Assembly (NCBI GenBank): GCA_942493055.1
Contig: OW818680.1
Coordinates: forward strand, 1 to 64,000
Source: CAIZQW01 sp942493055
Lineage (GTDB): Bacteria > Verrucomicrobiota > Kiritimatiellia > RFP12 > UBA1067
Direction of reading: 5' to 3'
DNA length: 64,000 bases
The position numbers and the translations under genes were made by a program. The notes beneath the pieces were generated by a model. It had not been told where the DNA came from and searched no databases. It saw nothing but the letters and a program-made list of their open reading frames with translations. Positions within the stretch are counted from its first letter, which is position 1, and the number at the start of each line of letters is the position of its first letter. Positions 42,170 to 50,481 of the stretch are shown piece by piece.

Positions 42170-42811
42170 TCACTCCAAATAGAAGAAGTCCCCTATATTT
42201 ATCGCAAGTTCAACGCGTGTAATGTCCGCGAGCCTCCCGTCATGGCCGAAGACAAACTTAAACCGATTGACCTGGCCGCCAAGTGCTGCATACGTGTATA
42301 CCGTCACGAAATCGCTGTTGTAATCCGGCGGCGCAATCGCCTGCTCGACATCACTTGCGAGTGAACCAGCTTTGTACTTCGGGATCTCTTTAATTCCTGA
42401 GATGACTTTTCCTGTCCACAGCAGGTGCGAGAACCTTGCGATAAAAGCTTTCTTTGCGTCTGGGGTCATGGGCTCCGTGAACTCCTGGAGGCTAGCGGCG
42501 CGGAGGTTGTCGAAGTTCATGCGCACGAATTCACGTTCCCGCGTGAAGATCATTCGGTCACAGACATCAGGGGACATGTACTTGGAAAAAGAGACGAGTG
42601 TGAACGCATTGTTGCCGAAGGAGTCAACATCGACCCTTTTTATCTTGAGACTGAACTTGCCCAAGTTCTTGTCCTTGTAAAACTTCTCTTTTTTTTGATA
42701 ATAGAGCCTCCTTACAGCATGGGTCGATGAGATGTTGCAGGGAAGGCCGAGGCACCCGCAGAAAAGAAAGCAGGTCAAAAGTGCAAGCAGGCAGCAGTGT
42801 CTTGGCATCAT
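42170..42811 (-). CDS. Predicted lipoprotein of unknown function
   Basis: The 213-residue product starts at the ATG 42811, chosen because of the aaggag Shine-Dalgarno 6 bp away and the resulting signal peptide MMPRHCCLLALLTCFLFCGC, whose last cysteine could be the lipobox cysteine. The mature part is mixed alpha/beta (KFSLKIKRVDVDSFGNNAFT, VNRFKFVFGHDGRLADIT) with no family I recognise. It is isolated between repeat-rich gaps, on the opposite strand to its neighbours, and a little AT-rich. Confidence 0.65.
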   Translation of the reverse strand: MMPRHCCLLALLTCFLFCGCLGLPCNISSTHAVRRLYYQKKEKFYKDKNLGKFSLKIKRVDVDSFGNNAFTLVSFSKYMSPDVCDRMIFTREREFVRMNFDNLRAASLQEFTEPMTPDAKKAFIARFSHLLWTGKVISGIKEIPKYKAGSLASDVEQAIAPPDYNSDFVTVYTYAALGGQVNRFKFVFGHDGRLADITRVELAINIGDFFYLE

Positions 42812-42979
42812 CCTAGACTCCTTCTGGTAACAATGGCGGAACAACAGCGTCATTATTGCTGTTCAGCCTGAATTAAGCAAGGGTAAAGATGACCCGTTTC
42901 CACGCCTGTTTTACCACAACAAATACAACGCTGCAGTCTACCTATAAACCAGGACAGGGGGGCAGACAAGCGGTGGGGG

Positions 42980-43320
42980 AAGAAGTTCTAAAGTTCTAAA
43001 GTTCGAGCCGGCTTCGCTTCCAGCTACGCCGAGCCAGGGAAGTTCTAAAGTTCTAAAGTGCTAAATTGAAACTGGATCCACCTTCGCCAAGGCTTCCGCC
43101 TTGTTGCCGACGGGACGTCGGCGCTCCCAGGAGATAAGCCTTTCGTTTGCAACAAGCTAACACCAAAGATAAAGAAGAAAAGGGCTGCGAAAAGTTAGTG
43201 GCATTGGGCGAGACGCCTATGCGCCCAGGGGAGCTGCCCTAGTACTGCGACAGCGGGATGGACAAGGCTTAGTCTAAGTGTCAGTAAGTCTGGAAGTGTC
43301 AGTAAGTGTCAATAAGTTTA
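42980..43320. repeat. Inverse 'aagttctaaagttct' arrays, palindromes and second 'tgtcagtaag' array
   Basis: 42812-43402 has no gene. 42980-43005 and 43037-43067 repeat gaagttctaaagttctaaag (inverse of the arrays at 37.8 and 42.1 kb). 43106-43122 is gccgacg-gga-cgtcggc, a hairpin with a three-base loop. 43129-43213 is an inverse relative of 63683-63750 joined to the aatgccactaac block. 43275-43320 is a tgtcagtaag array, and 43368-43388 another aggcatcctgcct palindrome. Confidence 0.75.
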
Positions 43321-43402
43321 AGTAGGACGACAGGGGGCATACTAGGCTTACGCAAGACACTGATGGAACAGGCATCCTGCCTTGCTTGGTCACAAATTAG
43401 GC

Positions 43403-43431
43403 TTTCCAGGGGCAATATGATTTTGTATTAT
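43403..43431 (+). promoter_or_regulatory. Weak promoter candidate close to the start of the next gene
   Basis: TTTCCA (43403-43408) and TATTAT (43426-43431) are 17 bp apart. The -10 box ends 8 bp before the ATG at 43440, so the transcript would be nearly leaderless. Confidence 0.3.
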
Positions 43432-43439
43432 CATGCGTT

Positions 43440-44183
43440 ATGAAAATTATTTACCGCACAATGCTTTTGGTTGGACTTAGCCTAACGTGCTTCTCTCAGA
43501 CGGAGAAGTCAGAGATTCAAGCGAAAATTAATGATTTAATATCGCATTCAGTATTCACCCCTGAAAAGGTCAATGCCGCTACGCTGTCGCCTCAGCAGCT
43601 AAAGGATATTTGGAAGAAGCAGATCAGCGAGATGTATTTCATTGGTAATGATGGAACGCTCAGAGAAGACAAGAAACATGAATGGCGGAGCGACAAAGGG
43701 TGGAGTATGCGCACAAATGATTGGTCAGGTCTTTCAATGCGCACAAGCTTTACTGTTAAGCGGAGCGTGGGGGATAGCATTTGGCTGGCCACAAAAGATT
43801 CTGGGGAAACTATTTATGTTAAGCCCATAAGAGAGAGTGATTTTTCTGATGGACTGAAAACAAATGTTTATCTCAATATGATACCTGGAAGTCATTCGAT
43901 TCAATCGGATAGCGGGGTTAAACTTAAAATATATTATCATGCTGTGACTGAGGTCTCCTTCAAACGGCCCGCGTTTGAAGACTTTATGTTTCTCCTGGAG
44001 AACGGCAAATCCTTTAGTGTTGTGCTGCCACAAAAAAGGCCCTGCCCAGTCTGCAACGGGACGGGCAGTGTAAAGACTTCGAAGAAGATCGGCTTGCGCT
44101 ATATGCCCATTACAGAGTTTTGCGAGGCATGTAACACCCGGAAGACGGTTGAGATCCCTTTGCTTTGCACGCTTGCAAAGTAA
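43440..44183 (+). CDS. Exported protein with a DnaJ-like zinc-binding cysteine motif
   Basis: The 247-residue protein has a signal peptide (TMLLVGLSLTCFSQ). An unassigned middle region follows (ISEMYFIGNDGTLREDKK, FTVKRSVGDSIWLATKDS), and near the C-terminus are two CxxC pairs: PCPVCNGTGSVKTSKK and TEFCEACNTRKTVEI. CPVCNGTGSV copies the CxxCxGxG unit of the DnaJ zinc finger, though only one full unit is present. Such a motif on an exported protein could bind zinc or form disulfides. No function can be assigned. No good Shine-Dalgarno is seen before the ATG. Confidence 0.65.
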   Translation: MKIIYRTMLLVGLSLTCFSQTEKSEIQAKINDLISHSVFTPEKVNAATLSPQQLKDIWKKQISEMYFIGNDGTLREDKKHEWRSDKGWSMRTNDWSGLSMRTSFTVKRSVGDSIWLATKDSGETIYVKPIRESDFSDGLKTNVYLNMIPGSHSIQSDSGVKLKIYYHAVTEVSFKRPAFEDFMFLLENGKSFSVVLPQKRPCPVCNGTGSVKTSKKIGLRYMPITEFCEACNTRKTVEIPLLCTLAK

Positions 44184-44434
44184 CAGGTGTGCAGGGATTT
44201 TGCCCGCCTCGTTGATCTACTGCGCCCGGGGTGCTATAAACTTTGTCGCGAGCTTTGTCGGGAGCTTTGTCGAAATCAATCAGATGCTTGACAGTCCGAT
44301 AGTCGTCGGGCAACTGCCACACAGGGAATAAACGGACGGCTTACTTGTTTCGCGCAGAGGCGTCCGCCTACGCGAAGACTCCGATGGCGGATAAAACGGC
44401 GGACAGGTCGAACACTCAGCATGTACCTCGTCGA
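44184..44434. other. Gene-free stretch with palindromic words
   Basis: I see no gene here. It holds repeated words (gtcgcgagctttgtcgggag, three times 'agctttgtcg' at ~44246-44272) and a gcgtccgcctacgcgaag / tggcggataaaacggcgg block (44362-44403) like that inside the hairpin at 42.0 kb. Confidence 0.4.
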
Positions 44435-44478
44435 CGTTTTTTTTAACCTCTTCCGTGCGTCCACTGAGTGGGCGCACG
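44435..44478. repeat. Palindrome cgtgcgtccactgagtgggc, inverted copy at 63597-63632
   Basis: The stem cgtgcgtccact/agtgggcgcacg is an imperfect palindrome (44454-44478) preceded by ttttaacctc. The inverse of the whole stretch occurs at 63597-63632. Confidence 0.75.
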
Positions 44479-44638
44479 AACATTCGCCCCAAGCCCAAGC
44501 ACTCAGGAGATGTCAGTAACAAATTGCTGAGGTTGCGTACAACAGGCTGGCCACATTGAGACGTATCGTGGTACAATGCACATTTCCAAGTCACATGAAA
44601 AGATGCCCTTTACACGATGTGCAGAGAGAGGGAAAACG

Positions 44639-46579
44639 ATGAATTCAGAGTTTGGATATTGCCGGGTGGGTTCCGCTGTTCCGGTTGTCAAGCCGGGGGC
44701 GGTGACAGAGAATGTCGAGTCCATGCTGAGATGCGCCGGTGAAGCGGCGTCAGCAGGGGTTGATCTCCTTGTTTTTCCGGAACTCTGCGTCACGGGATAT
44801 ACCTGTGCCGATCTCTTCTATCAGGATGTCCTGCTGGATGCGGCAGTTCAGGGGCTGGCTGTTTTTCTGAAGCAGAGCGCCTCCTTAGAGACGTTGTTTG
44901 TGGCGGGCATGCCGCTGCGGGTTGGCGGATTGCTGTTGAACTGTGCGGTGGTGTGCCGCTCCGGAAAAGTCTGCGGGGTTGTCCCGAAGACGCACCTTCC
45001 CAATACGCGTGAGTTTTATGAGCAACGCTGGTTCTCCTCGGGCGCGGATCTGGCTTCAGAGCGCTTTTCGCTGCTGGGGTGCGAGGTGCCGGTCGGCGTT
45101 GATCTGACATTTCATTTTGAGGGGCTCTCTGAATGTGCGGTGGGTGTGGAGCTGTGCGAAGATCTCTGGAGTGTGATTCCGCCCAGCTCCCGACTGGCGC
45201 TGCAGGGTGCACAGATCCTCTGTAATCTTTCAGCGAGTAATGAGCTAGTCGGGAAAGTCGCCTACCGGCATGAGCTGGTCAAACAGCAGTCCGCCCGGTG
45301 CATTGCGGCGTATATCTACAGTGGCGCAGGTGTGGGGGAGTCGAGTACTGATCTCGTATTCGGAGGCGATGCGATCATCTGTGAGAATGGCAGAGTTATC
45401 GGGCGTGGCGAGCGGTTTGCTCGTGAAGAGCGGATGATCATACGGGATATCGACTATAAACTGCTGGCTTTCGAACGGCGACAGAACAAGGTTTTCCAGC
45501 AGAGTCTGGGCTGTGCTGCCCCCGGACGGAAAATTCTCTGTGGGGCTGCCAGCTCCCTGAAAAAAGGCTCGGCCGCGAAGGCGTCTGTACTGCGGGAGGT
45601 TGATCCCCATCCCTTTGTTCCTTCAGATGACGCTCAGCGCAGTGAAAGGTGCGAGGAGATCTTTGCCATTCAGAGCAGCGGCCTGGCAACCCGGCTGAAC
45701 CATGCCGGTTGTATGGATGTGGTTGTCGGGCTCTCCGGCGGACTTGATTCGTCGCTGGCGCTGCTGGTTGCGGTTGAGGCCTTTGAGCGACTGGGAATCG
45801 ATAAATCCAGGATTCATGCCATCACGATGCCGGGTTTTGGAACCACGGAACGCACCCTTGGCAACAGTCGTGATCTTGCCGCAGGCCTTGGCATCCCACT
45901 TGAGGAGATTGACATTATGCCGGCTTGCCTGCAGCACCTCTCTGATCTGGGCCATACCGGTCAGGAGCATGATATCGCCTTTGAGAATACCCAGGCACGG
46001 GAGCGCACTCAGATTTTAATGAATCGCGCCAACATGCTGGGAGCGATGGTGATCGGCACCGGTGACCTTTCGGAGCTGGCTTTGGGGTGGTGCACGTACA
46101 ACGGCGATCACATGAGCATGTACGGTGTGAACAGCGGAGTTCCCAAAACACTGGTGCGCTATCTGATCCAATGGGTGGCGGAGCATCGGGTGGGGGATGT
46201 TACAGCCAAGGCGCTGGTGGATATATTGCAGACGCCGGTCTCCCCCGAACTGCTGCCTGCGGATCCAGAGGGCAAGATTGCCCAGAAAACTGAAGATCTG
46301 ATTGGCCCCTATGAGCTGCATGACTTCTTTCTCTTTAATTTCATACGGTGCGGATTTCCCGTGGCAAAGATCAGGGCTCTGGCCGGGATTGCCTTCAAAG
46401 GTGTTTATGAGGATGACGTGATTGATCGCTGGTTAAAGCTATTCATCAAACGTTTCTTTTCGCAGCAGTTCAAGCGCTCTTGTATGCCTGACGGTCCGAA
46501 AGTCGGCTCAATCAACCTCTCTCCGCGCGGCGACTGGCGCATGCCGAGTGACGCCTCTGACGAACTGTGGTCGGTTTGA
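44639..46579 (+). CDS. nadE: Glutamine-dependent NAD+ synthetase
   Basis: It amidates deamido-NAD to NAD using glutamine. The 646-residue product starts at 44639 (gagaggg Shine-Dalgarno). Residues ~1-290 form the glutaminase domain of the nitrilase fold with its catalytic triad: glutamate in VFPELCVTGY, lysine in VPKTHLPN and cysteine in GVELCEDLWS. The C-terminal synthetase domain has the PP-loop GLSGGLDSSLAL (~residue 363), GFGTTERTLGNSRDLA and TGDLSELALGWCTYNGDHM. Both domains look complete and length matches the bacterial two-domain form. It stands alone; a terminator-like hairpin lies 73 bp after its stop. Confidence 0.95.
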   Translation: MNSEFGYCRVGSAVPVVKPGAVTENVESMLRCAGEAASAGVDLLVFPELCVTGYTCADLFYQDVLLDAAVQGLAVFLKQSASLETLFVAGMPLRVGGLLLNCAVVCRSGKVCGVVPKTHLPNTREFYEQRWFSSGADLASERFSLLGCEVPVGVDLTFHFEGLSECAVGVELCEDLWSVIPPSSRLALQGAQILCNLSASNELVGKVAYRHELVKQQSARCIAAYIYSGAGVGESSTDLVFGGDAIICENGRVIGRGERFAREERMIIRDIDYKLLAFERRQNKVFQQSLGCAAPGRKILCGAASSLKKGSAAKASVLREVDPHPFVPSDDAQRSERCEEIFAIQSSGLATRLNHAGCMDVVVGLSGGLDSSLALLVAVEAFERLGIDKSRIHAITMPGFGTTERTLGNSRDLAAGLGIPLEEIDIMPACLQHLSDLGHTGQEHDIAFENTQARERTQILMNRANMLGAMVIGTGDLSELALGWCTYNGDHMSMYGVNSGVPKTLVRYLIQWVAEHRVGDVTAKALVDILQTPVSPELLPADPEGKIAQKTEDLIGPYELHDFFLFNFIRCGFPVAKIRALAGIAFKGVYEDDVIDRWLKLFIKRFFSQQFKRSCMPDGPKVGSINLSPRGDWRMPSDASDELWSV

Positions 46580-46652
46580 GAACATGTCGGCAAAGACGCA
46601 ACGTGGGAAGCTGGCGTGTGCCGTTATACCCCATAGGTGTTAAGTTAAAAGA

Positions 46653-46688
46653 GGGTGCGATGCAACAAAGTTAAATCGCACCCAACCT
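46653..46688 (+). terminator. Terminator-like hairpin after nadE
   Basis: The 9-bp stem gggtgcgat / atcgcaccc has a 13-nt loop and is followed by a short, weak T-rich run (aacctttt). Confidence 0.5.
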
Positions 46689-46775
46689 TTTGCAGCTTAA
46701 AACTTTTACTCGCAATGGCGTGGATTTTTCGACATAATAAAAGGCCGTTAAATGATTAAAGTTGGAGTTACTATA

Positions 46776-49700
46776 ATGAGAAGAGTTTTGTTTGCGCTGC
46801 TGTTGGGGTCGCTGCCGGTATTTGCGGATGATTTGGATAAGGTCTTTCAGAATCCGCCGGCCAGGTCTGAACCGTATATGTATTGGTATTGGCTGAATAA
46901 TAATGTCTCGGCTAAAGGCATTACCGCGGATATCGAGGCGATGAAGAAGGCGGGCATCGGTGAGGTCTTCATCGGTCATATCGTCAGCGATGGCATCCCG
47001 GAGGGGAATGTCGCGATTTTGAGCCCTGAATGGTGGGAGCTGGTTTCCTTCGCCGTCAAAGAGGGGGACCGCCTGGGCGTCCGCATCGGCATGTTTAATG
47101 GGCCGGGCTGGAGCCAGTCGGGCGGCCCCTGGATGAAACCCGAGGAGAGCATGCGCTATCTCGTCAGCGCAGATACGCGGATCCGCGGAGGCGCTGCCTT
47201 TGACGAGGTGCTGGATAAGCATGCGAAGGCCATTCAGGATGTCGGCGTGATCGCTTACCCGGTCCCCAAACTCGAAGGTGTCGTCATCCGTCCCGCGAGC
47301 GCGGAGTCCACGGTCAAGGTCGAGGGTCTCTCGGACCTCCTGTGCGGCACGCGCAAGGGCAAGAAGGGCTGCGCCCTCGCACCCAAGCCCCTTGTCATCG
47401 ATCTCCACTTCGCGATGCCGACATGCCTTCAGACGCTGGTCATGGACTGGGGAAGCTCGAAGGTCAAGCTCGCCGGTCAGTTGGAGGTTGTCACGAATGG
47501 AAAGGCGAAGAAGATCCGCGATCTCAAACTCTATCGCACCAATCTGATGCAGGCCATGGGGCCGCTGGTCAGCGCGCCCTTTACCTTTTCGTTTGAGCCG
47601 ACAGAGGTCACGCATCTTCGTCTGACATTGACAGAGCTTAGCGGCTCGCCGGTCCTGGAAGATCTTGTTTTCTCCTCTGCTGCAGAAGTTGACTTCGGTG
47701 TGGAGAAGCAATTGGGACGCATGTATCCTGAGCCGGTTCCGCCGCCGGATGGATTCCTCTGGCCGCGCATGCCGGAAGTCCTGGAAGGGACCGCTATTGA
47801 TGTGAAGCGCATTGTGACGATCACCTCCTCCATGGACAAGGATGGCCGCCTCAAATGGCTGGCGCCCGAGGGGAATGACTGGGTCATCTCCCGCATCGGC
47901 ATGGCGTCAACAGAGGTGAAGTGCTCCCCGACGCCGCCTCAGGCGACTGGCTTGGAGTGCGACAAGATGAGCCGCAAGGCCGTTGAAAAACATTTCGATG
48001 CCATGATGGGCGAGTTCCTGCGTCGCATCCCTAAAAATGAGCGCAAGGGCTTTCAGCATATCACCCTCGACAGTTATGAGGTCGGGCCTCAGAACTGGAC
48101 CGATGACATGGCGAAGATTTTCCGCAAGAAGTACGGCTATGACCCCATGCCCTGGCTGGCCTGTCTCAATGGCCTTGTCGTGGGTTCGCGGGATGAGACC
48201 GACCGCTTCTTGTGGGACTGGCGCAGACTGGTCGCGGATTTGATCGCAGTCAACTATGTGGGCGGACTCAAGGCTGTGGCGAATCGTCATGGCCTGGTCC
48301 CCTGGCTTGAGAACTATGGCCACTGGGGCTTCCCGGGCGAGTCGCTGCAATATGGCGGGCAGTCGGATGACATTGGCGGCGAATACTGGCTGTGGGGCAC
48401 GCTGGGCGATATCGAGTGCCGCCTGGCGACCTCCTGCGGTAACACCTACGGCAAGGACCGCGTCTCTGCCGAGGCCTTTACCTCTGGCAAAAACTTCGCC
48501 CAGACGCCTGCGAATATGAAGACGCGCGGCGACTGGTGCTTCACCGAGGGCGTGAATCATTTTGTCCTCCATCTCTATTCGCATCAGCCCTACGACGTTG
48601 CACCCGGCCTGGTCCCCTGGTTTGGCGCGGACTTCAATCGCTTCTCGACCTGGTTTAAGGATTACGGGAAGGGGTGGACAGACTACCTGCGCCGTTCCTG
48701 CGCCTTGTTGCAGCAGGGAAGCCGCAGGGCGGATGTCGCCTATTTCTTTGGCGAAGACACCCCCAAGATGAATGGACTTCTCGATCCTGCACGGCCGCGC
48801 GGCTATGACTTCGACTTCATCAACAAGGAGATCTTGATGCGCTCGACGTGCAAGGACGGGTATCTTACGCTGCCGCATGGCGCACGTTACCGCGTGTTGG
48901 TGCTGCCGCCCTGCGAGACGATGACACCTGACTTGGCTGAGCAGCTGGCGTGGCTCGTGAAGAAGGGCATGGTGCTGGTGGGCAATCCCTTCCTGCGTTC
49001 GCCCAGTCTGCAAGACTTTCCGGATTGCGATGCTGACGTGCTCGAGGCTGCGAAAGAGATCTGGGGCGCAGATCTGACAGTGAAGGTTCAGGATCGCGCG
49101 GTTCGCAAAGGACGCGTCTTCCGCGGCCATTCCTTGGAACAGGTCTTTGAAAAGTTGAATGAAATACCTGACTTCTTGTCCGCGCAAGAAAAGGTCCTCT
49201 ACACGCATCGTGCAGGAGAGGACTTTGATCTCTATTTTGTGAGCAATCAGCAGGAAATCCCGATCTCCTTCTCGCCTGAATTCCGAGTGACAGGACGTCA
49301 GCCCGAATTTTGGGATGCCTCCACCGGCGCAAAGATCGAGGTTGCGCAGTTTGAATGTTTGGAACGCAGTACACGTGTTCCCCTGAAGCTGCCTGCAGCT
49401 GGCTCGCTCTTTGTGGTCTTCCGCAAGCCGCTTGTTTCGCGCGCCCATGTCGTCTCCTTGCAAGGTCCGGATGATTCCGCCATGACGTTCTTTGATAAAG
49501 CGGGGACTCTCTCCTTTGCGACTGCGACACCTGGCACCTATCAGGCCAAGCGCTCGGATGGCAGCCTCCAAGTCTGGACTGCTCAGATGGATGGCCAGCC
49601 CCTTTCGCTGGATAACGCGACCTGGCAGGTTCATTTCAAGCCGACGTATCAGGGCGCTCCCTTTGATCTGACCTTCAATGCGTTGACAGACTGGTCCAAG

Positions 49701-50171
49701 CACGCGAACAAGGACGTGAACTATTTCAGCGGCACGGCTGTCTACACCACGCGTTTCGTATGGACCGGGCTGACGAATCATACGCGCGTGAAATTGAACC
49801 TCGGAAAGGTTTGCGTCATTGCCGGGGTCCAGGTGAACAACGTCGACTGTGGCGTGCTCTGGAAGGAGCCCTTCTCCACGGATATCACGTCCGCGCTCCG
49901 TGAGGGCGAGAATAGCCTTGAGATCCGGGTCGCCAATACCTGGCACAACCGGCTGATCGGTGATGAGCAGTATCCGAATGACACGGGTGCGATGCCCAAT
50001 GGACTGTTGAAAGGCTGGCCGGAGTGGATGGTTAAAAATCAACCCCGACCTGAAGCGAACCGGAAGACATTGGTCACCAACAAGCAGAAGGAAGCGAATA
50101 AGAAGACGCCGCTTCACGCGTCGGGTCTGCTCGGGCCAGTGACGGTTGTTCGCGAGCACATTCTCCAGTAG
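46776..50171 (+). CDS. Secreted GH106-type alpha-L-rhamnosidase, paralogue 1
   Basis: The 1131-residue protein starts at 46776 (ggag Shine-Dalgarno) with a signal peptide (LFALLLGSLPVFA). The start of the mature part shows the GH106 opening: FQNPPARSEPYMYWYWLNNN, then DIEAMKKAGIGEVFIGHI. NGPGWSQSGGPWMKPEESMR, ITLDSYEVGPQNWTDDM and KKYGYDPMPWL follow. The C-terminal ~200 residues form a GH2-like sugar-binding sandwich (YFSGTAVYTTRFVW, LNLGKVCVIAGVQVNNVD, NSLEIRVANTWHNRLIGDEQ). GH106 enzymes release L-rhamnose, for example from rhamnogalacturonan or algal glycans. The next gene is a diverged paralogue, so the pair may act on different rhamnose linkages. Confidence 0.85.
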   Translation: MRRVLFALLLGSLPVFADDLDKVFQNPPARSEPYMYWYWLNNNVSAKGITADIEAMKKAGIGEVFIGHIVSDGIPEGNVAILSPEWWELVSFAVKEGDRLGVRIGMFNGPGWSQSGGPWMKPEESMRYLVSADTRIRGGAAFDEVLDKHAKAIQDVGVIAYPVPKLEGVVIRPASAESTVKVEGLSDLLCGTRKGKKGCALAPKPLVIDLHFAMPTCLQTLVMDWGSSKVKLAGQLEVVTNGKAKKIRDLKLYRTNLMQAMGPLVSAPFTFSFEPTEVTHLRLTLTELSGSPVLEDLVFSSAAEVDFGVEKQLGRMYPEPVPPPDGFLWPRMPEVLEGTAIDVKRIVTITSSMDKDGRLKWLAPEGNDWVISRIGMASTEVKCSPTPPQATGLECDKMSRKAVEKHFDAMMGEFLRRIPKNERKGFQHITLDSYEVGPQNWTDDMAKIFRKKYGYDPMPWLACLNGLVVGSRDETDRFLWDWRRLVADLIAVNYVGGLKAVANRHGLVPWLENYGHWGFPGESLQYGGQSDDIGGEYWLWGTLGDIECRLATSCGNTYGKDRVSAEAFTSGKNFAQTPANMKTRGDWCFTEGVNHFVLHLYSHQPYDVAPGLVPWFGADFNRFSTWFKDYGKGWTDYLRRSCALLQQGSRRADVAYFFGEDTPKMNGLLDPARPRGYDFDFINKEILMRSTCKDGYLTLPHGARYRVLVLPPCETMTPDLAEQLAWLVKKGMVLVGNPFLRSPSLQDFPDCDADVLEAAKEIWGADLTVKVQDRAVRKGRVFRGHSLEQVFEKLNEIPDFLSAQEKVLYTHRAGEDFDLYFVSNQQEIPISFSPEFRVTGRQPEFWDASTGAKIEVAQFECLERSTRVPLKLPAAGSLFVVFRKPLVSRAHVVSLQGPDDSAMTFFDKAGTLSFATATPGTYQAKRSDGSLQVWTAQMDGQPLSLDNATWQVHFKPTYQGAPFDLTFNALTDWSKHANKDVNYFSGTAVYTTRFVWTGLTNHTRVKLNLGKVCVIAGVQVNNVDCGVLWKEPFSTDITSALREGENSLEIRVANTWHNRLIGDEQYPNDTGAMPNGLLKGWPEWMVKNQPRPEANRKTLVTNKQKEANKKTPLHASGLLGPVTVVREHILQ

Positions 50172-50211
50172 TAGGCGGACGGAATGCTGGAAGAAGGCGG
50201 GAATGAAGTAT

Positions 50212-50460
50212 GGTAGGGCGACGTTCTCCGAACGCGCCGCGGCAGGGTCGGAGACCCATGCCCTACCTCCTTCGGATGAAGTGTATTTTTTGGAGACGCG
50301 CGAAGCAAGCGGTATTCCGCGCGACGCCGCTATTGCGAGAATGAGAAAAGCGGTGCCGCGCTCGCCTTTCGGCTCTGCTTGTCACCGCACTCCAAAGAGT
50401 TCTCGTCAAAGGCAGAAGTTGAACATCCAACATCGAACATTCAACATCGAACATCGAATT
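50212..50460. repeat. REP-like cloverleaf and 'aacatcgaac' array between the rhamnosidase genes
   Basis: 50212-50267 has an outer stem ggtagggc/gccctacc enclosing cgttc-tcc-gaacg and gggtc-gga-gaccc, again with three-base loops; 'gtag' at the foot is reminiscent of RAYT-linked REP sequences. 50421-50460 repeats aacatccaacatcgaacat-type words (same family as 31291-31320). The gap 50172-50481 has no gene. Confidence 0.75.
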
Positions 50461-50481
50461 TTTGAAGTTATAGGAGCGTCT

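Noticed and set aside
47907..50159. A 750-codon open frame on the minus strand opposite the first rhamnosidase gene
   Set aside because: It lies wholly inside a well-supported signal-peptide-bearing gene, its translation has no recognisable motif, and it has no start context. It is a by-product of GC-rich codon use.
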